The notes beneath the pieces are model-generated. The model ran no database searches. It was given only the letters and a program-made list of their open reading frames with translations, and was not told the DNA's origin. Both the position numbers and the translations under genes were made by a program. From Cephaloticoccus sp. (GTDB taxonomy: Bacteria > Verrucomicrobiota > Verrucomicrobiia > Opitutales > Opitutaceae): a stretch of DNA of 64,000 nucleotides. The stretch lies in contig JAURHD010000009.1 in the NCBI GenBank assembly GCA_030833445.1, positions 62,001 to 126,000 of the forward strand. The letters are read 5' to 3'. Position 1 is the first letter of the stretch. Every line of letters starts with the position of its first letter. Below are positions 1-10,470 of the stretch, piece by piece.

Positions 1-44
1 GGACAAGACGCTCCAAGCAGCTTCGCAAGGCACGGCCATTTGTC

Positions 45-875
45 CTAGGGCTTCCAATCTGGAACGATGCCGGTGTAACCCTCGAGGAGTGTTTGCTGGT
101 GTGCGGGTAAGCGGGCCTTGAGTCGTTCAACCGACTCGGGCAAGGCCCACGGCACGTCAATTTGGACGGTCTTGGGCCGGAATGCCATGCCGCAAGAGTA
201 GCGGCGTTCGTTGGTCGGCAGATTGACGTGGATTGTCATGGCGGCGAACAGGAGGAGGTCGCCGGGCTCACTGATGAGCGGAACGTATCCAGGGATGTCG
301 GACTGGTTAAAGGGAGTTTCCTCACCGTCCCGGTATAAGAATATGCGGTCCTGATCCATGTGAAATCCCTCGGGCGGCTGCCAATCCGGGGTGTGGGAAT
401 ATTCGATCACGGCGAGTCCGCTGCGATCGGGGTGGCTGCCATTAAGATAAAACCAACCGCCACTGGGCATGGAATAAAGATTCAGAAAATCATTGGCACT
501 GGTTGGAGGACCCTTGCGATGACCGCGATGATCGGAATGCCATGCGCCCATTGGATCGCCGGGAGTGCGGAGAATGGCTGCTGAGCGGTGTAGGCAAAGT
601 TGGCGGTCACCGAGCAGGGCGGCGCACAGATTCATATAGTCAGAATTGTCCACCAAGTCCCAGAGCGCGTGGGATTCTTCCGCAAAAGTCAGATGAAACT
701 TGCCGTTGGCGGGTGGCAGGGTGCGTTCAGGATCGAGGGCCAGATCGATTTCTCCTTTAAGGCGGTCGATGAGGTCGGGACGGATCACGTTGCGGGCCAC
801 GCAGTAACCATAGGTGGCAAGGGCGTTTAGAACTCCTTCGTGGTCGGTCTTCTCAAAATAGATGTTATAGCTCAT
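45..875 (-). CDS. Phytanoyl-CoA dioxygenase (PhyH) family protein
   Basis: A 276-residue protein with the fold pattern of Fe(II)/2-oxoglutarate-dependent PhyH oxygenases. The metal-binding HxD is seen at His113/Asp115 (in AWHSDH) and the distal His at about 216 (TIHVNLP), followed by arginines (224-225) that could bind 2-oxoglutarate. A G-S-H-P stretch near 146-149 lies in the core barrel. There is no signal peptide, so it should be cytoplasmic. The substrate cannot be told from sequence; members hydroxylate diverse small molecules. It is the first of three PhyH-type genes in the window (others near 10.9 and 21.2 kb). It lies downstream of the peptide-transporter ATPases on the same strand with an 80-base gap, so co-transcription is possible but unproven. 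Confidence 0.85.
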   Translation of the reverse strand: MSYNIYFEKTDHEGVLNALATYGYCVARNVIRPDLIDRLKGEIDLALDPERTLPPANGKFHLTFAEESHALWDLVDNSDYMNLCAALLGDRQLCLHRSAAILRTPGDPMGAWHSDHRGHRKGPPTSANDFLNLYSMPSGGWFYLNGSHPDRSGLAVIEYSHTPDWQPPEGFHMDQDRIFLYRDGEETPFNQSDIPGYVPLISEPGDLLLFAAMTIHVNLPTNERRYSCGMAFRPKTVQIDVPWALPESVERLKARLPAHQQTLLEGYTGIVPDWKP

Positions 876-955
876 CTTTGGCTGAATCGCGACGGGCTCT
901 GGGTATCTGCACTGGGTCGATTGGGTTTAGAAACGAATAATCGACTCATACCGGT

Positions 956-1939
956 CTACAAATCGTAGTGACAGGCGACTTGCTGGCCAGTTTCACCGGC
1001 GGTCCTCAGCAAGGGCATCTCAGTCTTACAGCGATCCGTCGCATGCGGGCAGCGCGGATGAAACGGACATCCACTGGGCGGATTGATTGGCGAGGGCACA
1101 TCGCCTTGGAGCACGATGCGCTGCTTCTTGCGCTTGGGATCCGGTTCAGGAATCGCTGAGATCAATGCCCGGGTGTAAGGGTGCTTTGGCGCCCGGTAAA
1201 TCGTGTCGGCATCGGCCAGTTCGACGATCCGGCCGAGATACATGATGGCGATGCGGTCGGAGACATGTTTCACCACCGCGAGATTATGCGCGATGAAAAG
1301 ATAACTGAGCTTCATCTCACGCTGGAGATCGAGCATCAGGTTCAGCACTTGGCTCTGGATGGAAACATCCAAGGCACTGACTGGTTCGTCGCAGACGATC
1401 AACTTGGGCTCAAGGGCGATGGCGCGGGCAATGCCGATACGTTGACGCTGGCCGCCGGAAAATTCGAAAGGGAACCGTTCTGCTGCATTCGCGGGTAGGC
1501 CGACCTTCGCGAGGAGTTCACCCACGCGTTGCTTACGCCAGGCATCATCACCCATGCCGTGGATCACGAAAGGTTCCGCCACGATATCTCCGACGGTATG
1601 CCGTGAATTCAAGGATTCGACGGGGTCTTGAAATATCATCTGCAATTGCCGGCGATGAGCCTTTAGGGCCGCGCCTTTTTCGTGGGCCAGGTCCTGCCCT
1701 TGGAAAATGATCTTACCGTCGGTCGGTTTATGCAAACGCACGATCGATTTCCCGAGAGTGGATTTGCCGCAGCCGGATTCGCCGACCAGTCCGAGTGTTT
1801 CTCCCGGGGCCACGGTCAGATTCACACCGTCCACGGCGCGGCAACTTTTGCCGGCGCGTAAAAAGATGCCCTCCCGCACGGGGAAATGCATTTTCAGATC
1901 TATGACCTCGAGCAGCGGGGGTGTCTTTGGGTTGCTCAT
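956..1939 (-). CDS. Peptide ABC transporter ATP-binding protein (OppF/DppF type)
   Basis: A 327-residue cytoplasmic ATPase that powers peptide import. Walker A (GESGCGKST) is at about residues 53-61, the SGGQR signature at 161-165 and Walker B (LIVCDEP) at 180-186. The C-terminal zone carries the cysteine-rich oligopeptide-transporter motif (CPFHPRCPHATDRC) typical of OppD/OppF pairs. The start codon overlaps the stop of the upstream ATPase gene by four bases (ATGA, 1936-1939), which implies translational coupling. It is the last gene of the importer operon (7064 to 956). In the Yej system the two ATPase halves are fused in one protein, whereas here they are separate. Confidence 0.93.
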   Translation of the reverse strand: MSNPKTPPLLEVIDLKMHFPVREGIFLRAGKSCRAVDGVNLTVAPGETLGLVGESGCGKSTLGKSIVRLHKPTDGKIIFQGQDLAHEKGAALKAHRRQLQMIFQDPVESLNSRHTVGDIVAEPFVIHGMGDDAWRKQRVGELLAKVGLPANAAERFPFEFSGGQRQRIGIARAIALEPKLIVCDEPVSALDVSIQSQVLNLMLDLQREMKLSYLFIAHNLAVVKHVSDRIAIMYLGRIVELADADTIYRAPKHPYTRALISAIPEPDPKRKKQRIVLQGDVPSPINPPSGCPFHPRCPHATDRCKTEMPLLRTAGETGQQVACHYDL

Positions 1940-2955
1940 ACCTTAAAGGGAGGGAGTTCACGCCAACGGTGGCAGGCCACGCGATGGTCCGGGCCGACGG
2001 ATTCATCCGGCGGATGTTGAGCACAGATTTCAGCGCGGTAGGGACAACGATTTTGATAACGGCAGCCAACCGGCATATCTGCGAGACTCGGCACCATGCC
2101 CTCAATGGTCTGCAGTTTGGTTTTACGCTCATGTTCCAAACGGGGAATCGAACCGAGTAAGCCGCGCGTGTAAGGATGACTGGGCGATGCGAATATCTCT
2201 TCAACCGGTCCGGCTTCGGCGACCCGGCCGGCATACATCACGACCACATCGTCACACATTTCGGCAATCACCCCTAGATCATGTGTGATTAGCACAATCG
2301 CCATCCCCATTTCGTTTTGCAGCGATTGCATCAGCTCGAGGATCTGGGCTTGGATGGTTACATCAAGAGCGGTGGTAGGCTCATCTGCGATGACGACGGA
2401 AGGTTTGCACGCGAGGGCCATGGCAATCACCACGCGTTGGCGCATCCCGCCGGAAAGCTGATGAGGATATTCGCCGACTCGAACCTCGGGGGAGGGAATT
2501 CCCACCTTGTTCAGAATGTCGATCGACATGGCCAAGGCCGCGCGCTTGTCCTGCGTGCGGTGCAACAAGAATACTTCGCTCAGTTGCCGCCCGATGGTGT
2601 GCACGGGATTCAAGGCGGTCATCGGCTCTTGGAAAATCATGCCGATGCGCCCACCGCGGATTTTTAACATTTCCTCGGCAGGCACCTGCGTGAGGTCCTT
2701 ACCGTCGAATAAAACCTGCCCGCCGGCAATTTTCCCCATGGGTTGAGGGAGAAGGCGCATCATCGAAAATGCGGTCACGCTTTTCCCGCAACCGGACTCG
2801 CCCACAATCCCAAGGGTGCGCCCGCGGTGCACCTGAAAACTGACGCCATCAACGGCGGTCAGGGTTCCATTGTCCGTATCGAAGGTGGTGACAAGGTCAC
2901 GCACCTCCAACACGGGAGCATCAGTAGTGGGATTGGCTGAAGGGGAAGAAGCCAC
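1936..2955 (-). CDS. Peptide ABC transporter ATP-binding protein (OppD/DppD type)
   Basis: A 339-residue ATPase partner of the OppF-like protein. Walker A (GESGCGKS) lies at about 52-60, with SGGMRQR and the Walker B strand VVIADEP in the middle third and the oligopeptide-transporter C-terminal cysteine motif ([14 protein letters not shown]) near the end. Translation appears to begin at GTG (2953-2955), seven bases after the stop of the binding-protein gene. The protein should sit on the cytoplasmic face of the two permeases encoded upstream. The substrate is inferred to be peptides from family membership. Confidence 0.92.
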   Translation of the reverse strand: MASSPSANPTTDAPVLEVRDLVTTFDTDNGTLTAVDGVSFQVHRGRTLGIVGESGCGKSVTAFSMMRLLPQPMGKIAGGQVLFDGKDLTQVPAEEMLKIRGGRIGMIFQEPMTALNPVHTIGRQLSEVFLLHRTQDKRAALAMSIDILNKVGIPSPEVRVGEYPHQLSGGMRQRVVIAMALACKPSVVIADEPTTALDVTIQAQILELMQSLQNEMGMAIVLITHDLGVIAEMCDDVVVMYAGRVAEAGPVEEIFASPSHPYTRGLLGSIPRLEHERKTKLQTIEGMVPSLADMPVGCRYQNRCPYRAEICAQHPPDESVGPDHRVACHRWRELPPFKV

Positions 2956-2962
2956 GGGTTAT

Positions 2963-4948
2963 TCAGTCCAGCTTGTATTGATCGTAAACCTTTACCTCAG
3001 CTGGGAAGCTCTTGCCCGTCTTCATCGCCGCCTCGGTTTCCTTCTTGGCATCCTCATCGATCCAATAGAGCGCGTATTTGCTGAAACTGGTGGCGATCTT
3101 CAAGTTGCCGTCTTCCGGCACCTTCAGCCAGCGCCAGATACCGGTGCGTATGAAGGGAATGTTGAAACCCGGGGAGAACGAGGCGTCTTCATACATGAAT
3201 TCCTCCATTTTGAAGGCCAGTTGTTTCATTTCTTCCAGATCCTCCGACTTGTCGTAGGCCTCAATCATGCGATCCAACTCAGGATAGGCAATGGACTGCA
3301 GATTGTTGGTCTGGGTTTTGGGTTTCCGGTCCGGGTTGACCGAACCATCGGGCAGGAAGGGCACATCGTAGGCATTGGCCGAGTGGTAGGTCTCCCAGTA
3401 GCGGGGAAACAATTCGGGGCCGACGTTAAAGGCGGAGAATTGAATCTCATGTTTCTTTTCCTGCACCTTTTTCCAAGAGGCGGTGCCGTCGAGCACTTCG
3501 ACCCGTATATCCACACCCGCCTTGAGGGCTTCCTCCCGCAGGATGGTGAGCACGTCTTTCAAACTTTCATATCCGGTGGTTACTTGGAATGAGAGTTTGG
3601 TGCCGGCGTCGTTGACGAGGATGCCATCGGGGCCGCGCTTGGTGAAACCCGCTTTGGCGAAACTGGCTTGGGCTTGCTCTACCGAAAAGGTGCGGGAGCG
3701 GAGGGTCGGATGAGTGAACTCGCCATAGCCATCGGCCGTGGTCTGCATCCGGGTCCAATCACCACGGGAGAACTTCTCAATCACGAGTTCCCAATTCATG
3801 GCGTATTGCAGACCGACACGGATGTCGCGGTTGTCGAGCAACGGCACGCTTTCGTTCATCCACAGGCCGTAAGTGGGCCGCGGGATATCGTTAAAGAACT
3901 TCAGTTTGTGAATGTAGCCCTTTTGGACCTCGGGGGCACTGTCGGGCAGCTTGTCATACCAGTATTCCGCCAGCGACATGTTGAACCAGTCGATGTCACC
4001 CTTGCGGAAAGCTTCGAAGGCCTTCGCGGTGTCACGAATGACGGAGAGCCGGATCCGATCCGGATTGAAACGGTAATGGTAATACTTGTTGTCTTTGGCC
4101 CACCAGTCTTTGACACGGGTCAAAGTGATTGAGCGACCCTTGTCCACATCCTCTGGTCGGACAGTATAGGGTCCGGTGGAAGGGGCAAATTTCCATTGAT
4201 AGCGCTCCGGGAAGTCCTCGCCAAATTCGGTATAGAAATGTTCCGGCGTAGGAGTAATTTCCAGACCCATCGCATAGATGTCGGGCCGCAACTCGGGTAG
4301 ATGGATTGCGAAGGTGAGGTCATCGAAGCGGGTCACCCCGGCGTATTTTGTGCCGTAGAAATTGTTATACCAAGGGGCCTTGATGTTGGGGCTGCGGTAA
4401 AAGTAGAAATTGAAAAACACATCGTTGGTGGTGATGGGCACCCCATCATTCCACTTGGCCTTCGGGTTGATGTGCACGTAGACGGTCTTGGTGGCCTTAT
4501 CGAGGGCCCAACGATCCGCAATGCCTGGATAGTAGTGAAACCCGTCCGCGGTCAGGCTGGTGTCATTAGGGTGCCGTTCGGCAAAGGGAATCGCGTTGTC
4601 GTCCAGAATCCACGGACGGAAACTGCCGTTGGAATCCGGTCCGACGGTCCGCAAAGTGCGCGGGAAATCCTGCACCCAGAAATTCATCATGCCACCCTTC
4701 TTGGCATTTGGCGAACCCAGGTCGGGTAGATCCATGCCGTCATCCCAAACCAGATCGGCGGGGATATCGGCGGGGGTCTTGTAATGGAAGAACTCGGGAT
4801 GCGCGTCGTAGAAGGCCTTGGCGGCATCGCTGGTGCTGGTCTTGGGGGCCGTATCAACGGCTTCTTTCTTGCCGCAGGCACTGAGGAGGAGAGCCCCGGC
4901 CGCGAGCAGGCAGCTGAAAATCAAGTGGGTGGGTTTCAGTTTGTGCAT
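2963..4948 (-). CDS. Peptide ABC transporter solute-binding lipoprotein (YejA-like)
   Basis: The ATG at 4948 gives 661 residues beginning with a lipoprotein signal peptide ending in the lipobox LLSAC, so the mature protein is lipid-anchored outside the inner membrane. The family-5 solute-binding architecture follows: a conserved domain near 50-120 (GGMMNFW, FPRTLRTVGPDSNGSFR), then FNMSLAEYWY, and the two-lobe peptide-binding body. This large form resembles YejA/microcin-C-type binding proteins more than classic OppA. A longer frame could begin at 5008 but would overlap the permease gene and bury the signal peptide. Only four bases separate this start from the permease stop, so it belongs to the operon. 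The natural ligand is unknown; a peptide of some kind is expected. Confidence 0.9.
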   Translation of the reverse strand: MHKLKPTHLIFSCLLAAGALLLSACGKKEAVDTAPKTSTSDAAKAFYDAHPEFFHYKTPADIPADLVWDDGMDLPDLGSPNAKKGGMMNFWVQDFPRTLRTVGPDSNGSFRPWILDDNAIPFAERHPNDTSLTADGFHYYPGIADRWALDKATKTVYVHINPKAKWNDGVPITTNDVFFNFYFYRSPNIKAPWYNNFYGTKYAGVTRFDDLTFAIHLPELRPDIYAMGLEITPTPEHFYTEFGEDFPERYQWKFAPSTGPYTVRPEDVDKGRSITLTRVKDWWAKDNKYYHYRFNPDRIRLSVIRDTAKAFEAFRKGDIDWFNMSLAEYWYDKLPDSAPEVQKGYIHKLKFFNDIPRPTYGLWMNESVPLLDNRDIRVGLQYAMNWELVIEKFSRGDWTRMQTTADGYGEFTHPTLRSRTFSVEQAQASFAKAGFTKRGPDGILVNDAGTKLSFQVTTGYESLKDVLTILREEALKAGVDIRVEVLDGTASWKKVQEKKHEIQFSAFNVGPELFPRYWETYHSANAYDVPFLPDGSVNPDRKPKTQTNNLQSIAYPELDRMIEAYDKSEDLEEMKQLAFKMEEFMYEDASFSPGFNIPFIRTGIWRWLKVPEDGNLKIATSFSKYALYWIDEDAKKETEAAMKTGKSFPAEVKVYDQYKLD

Positions 4949-4952
4949 AAAT

Positions 4953-6026
4953 TTATTGGTAGGTGGTGAATTTCTTGGGATCGAAGGCCTCGCGCACAGC
5001 TTCACCAATGAATGTGACGAGGATCAGGATAAAAACGAGGGCGGCGAAGGCACTGGAAACAATCCATGGCGCCGTGGTGAGGGTCTGGGTGCCTTGCTTG
5101 AGCAGTTCACCCATACTCGGGGTGGGTGGAGGAAGTCCAAACCCGAGAAAATCGAGTGCGGTAATGGCCGTGATGGCTGAGACCACGGTGAACGGCATGA
5201 ACGTAACGATGGTGGATATGGTATTGGGCAGAATGTGATGGAAAATGATTCGACCGGCTCCTGCGCCCAACACCGTGGCGGCCGCGGTATAATCACGGGC
5301 TTTTTCCCGGTAGGTGGCGGTGCGCATGTAATAAGTCATCGAGGTCCACGAGAATAACACCATGACGACCAGCAGCAGACCGATTCGAGCCGGGATGCTG
5401 AAAGTCGAGGGGACCACCGAGAAAAGAATGATCACCATGTAAAGGAACGGGATATTCGACCAGATCTCGATCAACCGCTGGACGATCAAATCAAACACCC
5501 CGCCATAGTAACCCATCAGGCAGCCAATCGTGATGCCGACGAGATAAGTCAGCACCATGTAGGCGAGGGAGAAAAAGATCGCGATGCGGAAGCCGTAAAA
5601 GAGCCGGGCGAAGATATCGCGCCCGGTGGTGTCGGTGCCGAGCCAGTGGCCCGCCGGGCCGTTCATCCAACTAGGCGGGGCCGGCTTGAAGACGTTTTCG
5701 TAAGGGGTGTTTTCGTTGGGCCCGTAGGCGACCGGAGCCAGCAGCACCCAGTCACCCTTGTTCTCCGCGCGAAATTTGGCCTGCAGGTCGCGATAGTTGG
5801 TTTCGTATTTATAATCGAAGCCGAAGGTATTGCCGGGCAGGTTGGCCCCATAGGTCGGGAAATACCAATGTCCTTCGTAACGAACGAGCAGGGCACGGTT
5901 GCTGACCAATAATTCTCCGATCAGGGAAACCACGATCAGGCCGACCAGGATCATGAAAGACCAATAACCCCGCTTGATGGAGCGGAAGCGGCGGAGTTTG
6001 CGAACGGTAAGCGGGTTGAGGGCCAT
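4953..6026 (-). CDS. Peptide ABC transporter permease (YejE/OppC type)
   Basis: A 357-residue inner-membrane permease. An N-terminal membrane segment (about 20-42) is followed by a long extracytoplasmic loop (about 50-145) and then the BPD-transport domain with five to six helices. The ATPase-contact 'EAA' loop is visible around LGAGAGRIIFHHILPN. The large first loop containing the FGFDYKYETN region is characteristic of YejE-like permeases. The gene starts 12 bases after the stop of the other permease and ends 4 bases before the binding-protein start. Together the two permeases form the translocation pore. Confidence 0.92.
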   Translation of the reverse strand: MALNPLTVRKLRRFRSIKRGYWSFMILVGLIVVSLIGELLVSNRALLVRYEGHWYFPTYGANLPGNTFGFDYKYETNYRDLQAKFRAENKGDWVLLAPVAYGPNENTPYENVFKPAPPSWMNGPAGHWLGTDTTGRDIFARLFYGFRIAIFFSLAYMVLTYLVGITIGCLMGYYGGVFDLIVQRLIEIWSNIPFLYMVIILFSVVPSTFSIPARIGLLLVVMVLFSWTSMTYYMRTATYREKARDYTAAATVLGAGAGRIIFHHILPNTISTIVTFMPFTVVSAITAITALDFLGFGLPPPTPSMGELLKQGTQTLTTAPWIVSSAFAALVFILILVTFIGEAVREAFDPKKFTTYQ

Positions 6027-6038
6027 GCGTCGGGGGCG

Positions 6039-7064
6039 TTACTTGAAACGAATGCGCGGATCGATCAATGCGACCAAGGCATCGGAAATGATGTTGCCGA
6101 GCAGAAGAAGTAAGCTGGCGATAAAGATGATGCCCATGACGACCGGGTAATCCCGGTCAAAAATGGAGGACAGGCCCAGCAAGCCGAAGCCATTGATATC
6201 GAAAATTGTCTCGATCAAAAATGACCCGGTCACCAGCAGGGTGATATTCTGGCCGAATGTGGTGGCGATGGGGATCAGCGAGTTGCGCAGGGCGTGCTTG
6301 AGCACGGCTTGGCGAAACGAAACCCCTTTGGCGATGGCGGTGCGGATGTAGTCCGCCGCCAGATTGTCCATCAGATGGTTCTTCATTAGCAGGGTCGTCA
6401 CGGCGAAGCTGCCGACGAGGTAACAGATCAAGGGCAGGGTCGAATGCCGGATAAGGTCCCAGATTTTTCCACCCAACGACAGGTCGGAGAAGTCGTAACT
6501 TGTAAAGCCACCCATGGGAAACCACTCGAGCCGGGCGGCAAAGAAGAGCAGCAACAAGGCGCCAAGGACATATCCCGGCACGGCATACCCCATGAATATG
6601 AATATGGAAGTGGCGTTATCGACCAGGGACCGGTGCCGAATGGCTTTCAGAATACCCAGTGGAATGGAAATCGCATAGGTGATCACGAGGGTGATCAGGC
6701 CGTAATACAAGGAGACAGGAAAGCGCGACTTGATGATGTCCCATACCGGTTCGTTGTAACGGTAGGACTGGCCGAGATCGCCGCGGACCACTTTGCCGAG
6801 CCAGAGGCCATAACTGACCAGGGCCGGCTTATCGAAGCCGTAGTAGGCTTTCAATTCCTCCAGCTGTGCATCCGAAATCGCCATGTTGCCACCGGCAGGC
6901 CCGCCTGCACCCCGGCCACCGCCCATATCCACCTGCTGCATTTCCATGATCGCCCGTTCCAGGGGACCTCCCGGCACCACGCGTGTGATCAGAAACACAA
7001 TCAGCGTTATGCCAAGCAGCGTGGGTGGGATGAGTAAAAAACGGCGGATGAAATAGTCCCGCAT
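6039..7064 (-). CDS. Peptide ABC transporter permease (YejB/OppB type)
   Basis: A 341-residue permease and the first gene of the five-gene importer operon. It opens with the OppB/DppB N-terminal motif (MRDYFIRRFLLIPPTLLGIT) forming TM1. A periplasmic region with a glycine-rich insert (about 46-62) follows, then the core permease domain with its EAA loop around AIAKGVSFRQAVLKHALRNS. The C-terminus (DALVALIDPRIRFK) is typical of the family. The 176 bases upstream (7065-7240) separate it from ppk on the same strand and should hold the promoter. I do not see a convincing -10/-35 pair there. Confidence 0.92.
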   Translation of the reverse strand: MRDYFIRRFLLIPPTLLGITLIVFLITRVVPGGPLERAIMEMQQVDMGGGRGAGGPAGGNMAISDAQLEELKAYYGFDKPALVSYGLWLGKVVRGDLGQSYRYNEPVWDIIKSRFPVSLYYGLITLVITYAISIPLGILKAIRHRSLVDNATSIFIFMGYAVPGYVLGALLLLFFAARLEWFPMGGFTSYDFSDLSLGGKIWDLIRHSTLPLICYLVGSFAVTTLLMKNHLMDNLAADYIRTAIAKGVSFRQAVLKHALRNSLIPIATTFGQNITLLVTGSFLIETIFDINGFGLLGLSSIFDRDYPVVMGIIFIASLLLLLGNIISDALVALIDPRIRFK

Positions 7065-7240
7065 GGGCGATCAGTCGGTCTTAATCGGCGCAAGTTCGTG
7101 GTGGCCAGAATGCAATTCAGGGAAGGGGGACTGCATAAAGCGAGCCGGAATGTCATAAAGACGCGGCAGAACGGCAAAAATTCAAGCCTAGCTGCCACAA
7201 ATCTGCGGCAAGTCGTGCGGTTAGCCGCACAAATAATCAA

Positions 7241-9427
7241 TCAGCTGGTTTTAACCGGGAGTGCCTGGACGGGAAGCTGCGGTATTTCCGCCTGCTTTTG
7301 GGTTTTCGCCCGCTGATAAGCACTGGCGACAAAGTAGGCCTGCGCGGAAAAGGGCGGTTCCTCAGCCCGTCGGGAAGGCGGCAAGTAAGCGCCATTGGCG
7401 TGAAGCACCCTGGCGTTTTCGTTGTCCTTGCGCTCGATCGGGAAGAATTCCTTGGTGATCCAGCGACGCAGACCGGTATCTTCGATGGGAAAGAGCACCT
7501 CGATCCGGCGGAAAAAGTTGCGCGACATCCAATCCGCACTGCCGGCATAGATGAGGGGTTTGGCCCCGGTGGCATTTTCGAAATAGAAGACCCGGGCGTG
7601 TTCGAGGAAGCGGCCGACGATGCTGCGCACCTTGATATTTTCGCTCAGTCCCTTGATGCCGGGCACCAAGCAGCAGATGCCGCGCACAATCAGGTTGATC
7701 TTCACCCCGGCCTGCGAAGCGGCGTAGAGGCTGTCGATGGTCGTCTTGTCCACCAGCGAGTTCATCTTGGCGGTGATGCGCGCGGGTTTGCCCTCGGCGG
7801 CGTTGCGGGCTTCGCGTGCAATCAATTCATTGATGCGCCGGTGCAGGTTAAACGGTGCGACGAGCAGGTGGCGGAACTTGGGATCCAGTCCGAAACCGGT
7901 GAGGGTATTGAAAAGGTTGGCCACATCACTGGTAATCTTCGCCCGGGTGGTGAAGCAGCTAAGGTCGGTGTAGAGCCGTGCAGTGCGGGGATTGTAGTTG
8001 CCGGTGCCGAGATGGGCGTAATGCCGCATGCGCTTGCCCTCAAGCCGCACAACGAGGCAGAGCTTGCAATGAGTCTTGTGCCCGATGAGTCCGTAAACCA
8101 CGTGCACCCCGGCTTCCTCCAATTGCCGCGCCCACTGAATGTTGTTGGCCTCGTCGAAGCGCGCTTTCAATTCGACCAGTGCGGTGACCTGCTTGCCGTT
8201 GCGCGAGGCTTCCATCAAGGCGCGCACGATGGGCGAGTCGCCGCTGGTGCGGTAGAGGGTCTGCTTGATCGCAAAAACCTTGGGGTCCCGGGCGGCCTGT
8301 TCCACGAAATCCACCACCGGGGTGAACGCATCATAGGGATGATGCAGCAACACGTCCTGCTGGCGAATTGTGTCGAAGATTCGAGTGGTGTCGCGCAGGG
8401 CGGATACATTGACCGGAGTAAAAGCCGGATACTTCAGGTCCGGCCGGTCCAGATCAGCGAGACTGGTTAGACGCAGCAGGTTGAGCGGGCCGTTGAGGCG
8501 GAAGACGTATTCCTGGGACAACTCAAGATGTTCGCAGAGGGTTTCAAAAATGTGCTCGTGCACGCCTTCGTCAATTTCGAGTCGCACGGCGGCGCCGCGG
8601 CGGAGGTTGCGCAACTCCTCTTCGATTTTTTTGAGCAGGTTCTCGGCCTCTTCCTCGTCGATGTAGAGATCGCTGTTGCGCGTGACCCGAAACGAGAAGG
8701 CGCCGAGCACCTTGTAGCCGGCAAACAATTCGCCGGCACAAAGTTTCACGATGTCACTGAGGAAAATGTAACGTTGGGGTCCTGTCTTCGCGGGGGCGAT
8801 CGCTACAATGCGCGGCAAAATCCGCGGCACGGGCAAGATGGCGAGGAGTTTTTCATCCGCCGGGGTGTTGGGATCATCGAGGGTAACGGCGATGTTGAGC
8901 GTTTTGTTGCCCAGTTGGGGGAACGGGTGGGATTGATCCAGTGCCAGCGGGGTAAGCACCGGATAAACTTGCTCGTGGAAATACCCCTTGATCCAAGTGA
9001 GTTCCTTGGCGGTGAGATCGTTGACCGAGCGAATCAGGATATTCTCTTTGGCCAGGGCGGGCACCAACTCTTTGGTCCAGCAATAATATTGGTCTTCCAC
9101 GATGGATGCGACGACCGAGTGGATGCGGCGCAGTTGCTCGCGGGCCCCAAGACCGTCGAGACTCGATTCCGTTACCCCGGAGTCAACCTGCTGGATCAAG
9201 CCGGCCACCCGGATTTCGAAAAATTCGTCGAGATTGGAACTGACGATGGCGAGAAAGCGCACCCTTTCCAGAAGCGGGTGACGTTCGTTTTGCGCTTGCT
9301 CGAGCACCCGGCGGTTGAATGCCAGCCAGGAAAGCTCCCGATTGAAATAAGCGGCGCGAGTGGTGGTCGCGGGAGCCTTTTCTGCTTTGGGTTTTTCGGG
9401 GATGGGCTGACGGGTGCTTTTGGGCAT
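7241..9427 (-). CDS. ppk1: Polyphosphate kinase 1
   Basis: A 728-residue enzyme that reversibly polymerises the gamma-phosphate of ATP into inorganic polyphosphate. The family N-terminus is clear ([19 protein letters not shown], about 27-46, then [15 protein letters not shown]). The two active-site histidines expected from E. coli PPK1 (His435 and His454, 19 residues apart) correspond to His453 in KTHCK and His472 in [12 protein letters not shown] third conserved histidine lies in EHARVFYFE near 610. The PLD-like C-terminal domains are intact and the length is normal (E. coli 688), with about 20 extra lysine- and proline-rich N-terminal residues. It is flanked by the peptide-importer operon and the nucleoside hydrolase. 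No pho-type regulatory site was recognised. Confidence 0.97.
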   Translation of the reverse strand: MPKSTRQPIPEKPKAEKAPATTTRAAYFNRELSWLAFNRRVLEQAQNERHPLLERVRFLAIVSSNLDEFFEIRVAGLIQQVDSGVTESSLDGLGAREQLRRIHSVVASIVEDQYYCWTKELVPALAKENILIRSVNDLTAKELTWIKGYFHEQVYPVLTPLALDQSHPFPQLGNKTLNIAVTLDDPNTPADEKLLAILPVPRILPRIVAIAPAKTGPQRYIFLSDIVKLCAGELFAGYKVLGAFSFRVTRNSDLYIDEEEAENLLKKIEEELRNLRRGAAVRLEIDEGVHEHIFETLCEHLELSQEYVFRLNGPLNLLRLTSLADLDRPDLKYPAFTPVNVSALRDTTRIFDTIRQQDVLLHHPYDAFTPVVDFVEQAARDPKVFAIKQTLYRTSGDSPIVRALMEASRNGKQVTALVELKARFDEANNIQWARQLEEAGVHVVYGLIGHKTHCKLCLVVRLEGKRMRHYAHLGTGNYNPRTARLYTDLSCFTTRAKITSDVANLFNTLTGFGLDPKFRHLLVAPFNLHRRINELIAREARNAAEGKPARITAKMNSLVDKTTIDSLYAASQAGVKINLIVRGICCLVPGIKGLSENIKVRSIVGRFLEHARVFYFENATGAKPLIYAGSADWMSRNFFRRIEVLFPIEDTGLRRWITKEFFPIERKDNENARVLHANGAYLPPSRRAEEPPFSAQAYFVASAYQRAKTQKQAEIPQLPVQALPVKTS

Positions 9428-9522
9428 GAACGAGCCGCCGACCCTATTCGGATGGTCCGGGTTCGCCAGTTTTTATTGGTCAGCCACCGAATCGTAACAA
9501 TTCCGGGCCCCGGATACGCCGC

Positions 9523-10470
9523 CTATAGAGCAAGAATCCGGTCCCAGACCGTGCGCACCGCGACGGACTTTTTGACCTGCCTGGCAATGCGATGGGGGCC
9601 TTGTGGATCAGGCGTAAACTGGGTGTGGGCAAAGCTTGCCGGAGCAAAGGAAACACTGACCCGGCCGCGTTGCCATTCGAACCATTCCGGGTGCAGCAAT
9701 ACGGCCACCGCCATGGGATCGAACAGGTGCGGCATGTGATGCAGCCGGGGTTTGGCCTTGCGCCAGAGTTTGACGGCCCGGGTCAGTAAACGTCCGGTGC
9801 GGGTGCGGGAGGCGAACAGTTGATTCAGTTGAACCGTGCTGACCGTGCAGGTCATCCCGATGGCCCAAGGTATAAAGTCGATGGGCAAATCGCTCTCGAC
9901 CACACACGCCGCCGACTGGGGATCGCAATGGATATTCCACTCCCACATGCATTTTTTGAATTCGCCGCCCATCACGACCAGTCGGGGAATTTTCTTCACG
10001 ATCTTGGGGTCTTCCAAAATCAAGGTGGCGATGTTGGTCAAAGGCCCGATGGCCACCGGGATCATCTGGCCGGGGTTGGACCGAATAAGTCGAGCCATGG
10101 CTTCAACCGCATGCGTTTTGGGCAGGGTCGGAAGTTTATACTTGGGCAGTGCGCAGGCTCCCTGAGCAATTGGTTCGCGCACCATGGGTCCATTGGGCAG
10201 GATGTCCATCCGGCCATTCCCGAGCAAGGGATGACCGCAACCGGCGAATACCGGCACATTGTCACGTGCGTGGAGCTTCAGTAGCGTTTGGGCAAGGCGC
10301 GCCCGAGCGTCGGTTTCGCCGAACACGGTGCTGACTCCGGTGAGGTTCAACTCGGGACTCGCGAGTATGAGGGCCAAGGCAAAGATATCATCGGTGTCGT
10401 CGCCGATATCTGTATCGAGCCAGACGGATTGCGGGACAGGGGTGATGGGTTTAGACGCCGTTTTTTTCAT
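9523..10470 (-). CDS. Inosine/uridine-preferring nucleoside hydrolase family protein
   Basis: The ATG at 10470 gives 315 residues. The N-terminal calcium-binding motif of the IUNH family appears as D-T-D-I-G-D-D (residues 19-25), a variant of the usual DxDPGxDD. Further family blocks are visible: TGVSTVFGETDARARLA, PVFAGCGHPL and PVAIGPLTNIA. These enzymes split the N-glycosidic bond of nucleosides for salvage. There is no signal peptide. Although the frame is open to 10704, the shorter start is preferred because it overlaps the upstream PhyH gene by only 20 bases and fits the usual family length. The tight overlap implies the two genes are co-expressed, so the real substrate could be a modified nucleoside-like ribosyl compound. 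Confidence 0.87.
   Translation of the reverse strand: MKKTASKPITPVPQSVWLDTDIGDDTDDIFALALILASPELNLTGVSTVFGETDARARLAQTLLKLHARDNVPVFAGCGHPLLGNGRMDILPNGPMVREPIAQGACALPKYKLPTLPKTHAVEAMARLIRSNPGQMIPVAIGPLTNIATLILEDPKIVKKIPRLVVMGGEFKKCMWEWNIHCDPQSAACVVESDLPIDFIPWAIGMTCTVSTVQLNQLFASRTRTGRLLTRAVKLWRKAKPRLHHMPHLFDPMAVAVLLHPEWFEWQRGRVSVSFAPASFAHTQFTPDPQGPHRIARQVKKSVAVRTVWDRILAL

Noticed and set aside
4949-5008. Longer start for the peptide-binding lipoprotein
   Set aside because: It would overlap the permease gene by 56 bases and put 20 polar residues before the signal peptide.
7298-9739. Two long open frames (about 390 and 403 codons) on the plus strand opposite ppk1
   Set aside because: They mirror the codon pattern of ppk1, have no domain I recognise, and the second runs past ppk1 into another antisense region. 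They are antisense shadows in GC-rich coding DNA.
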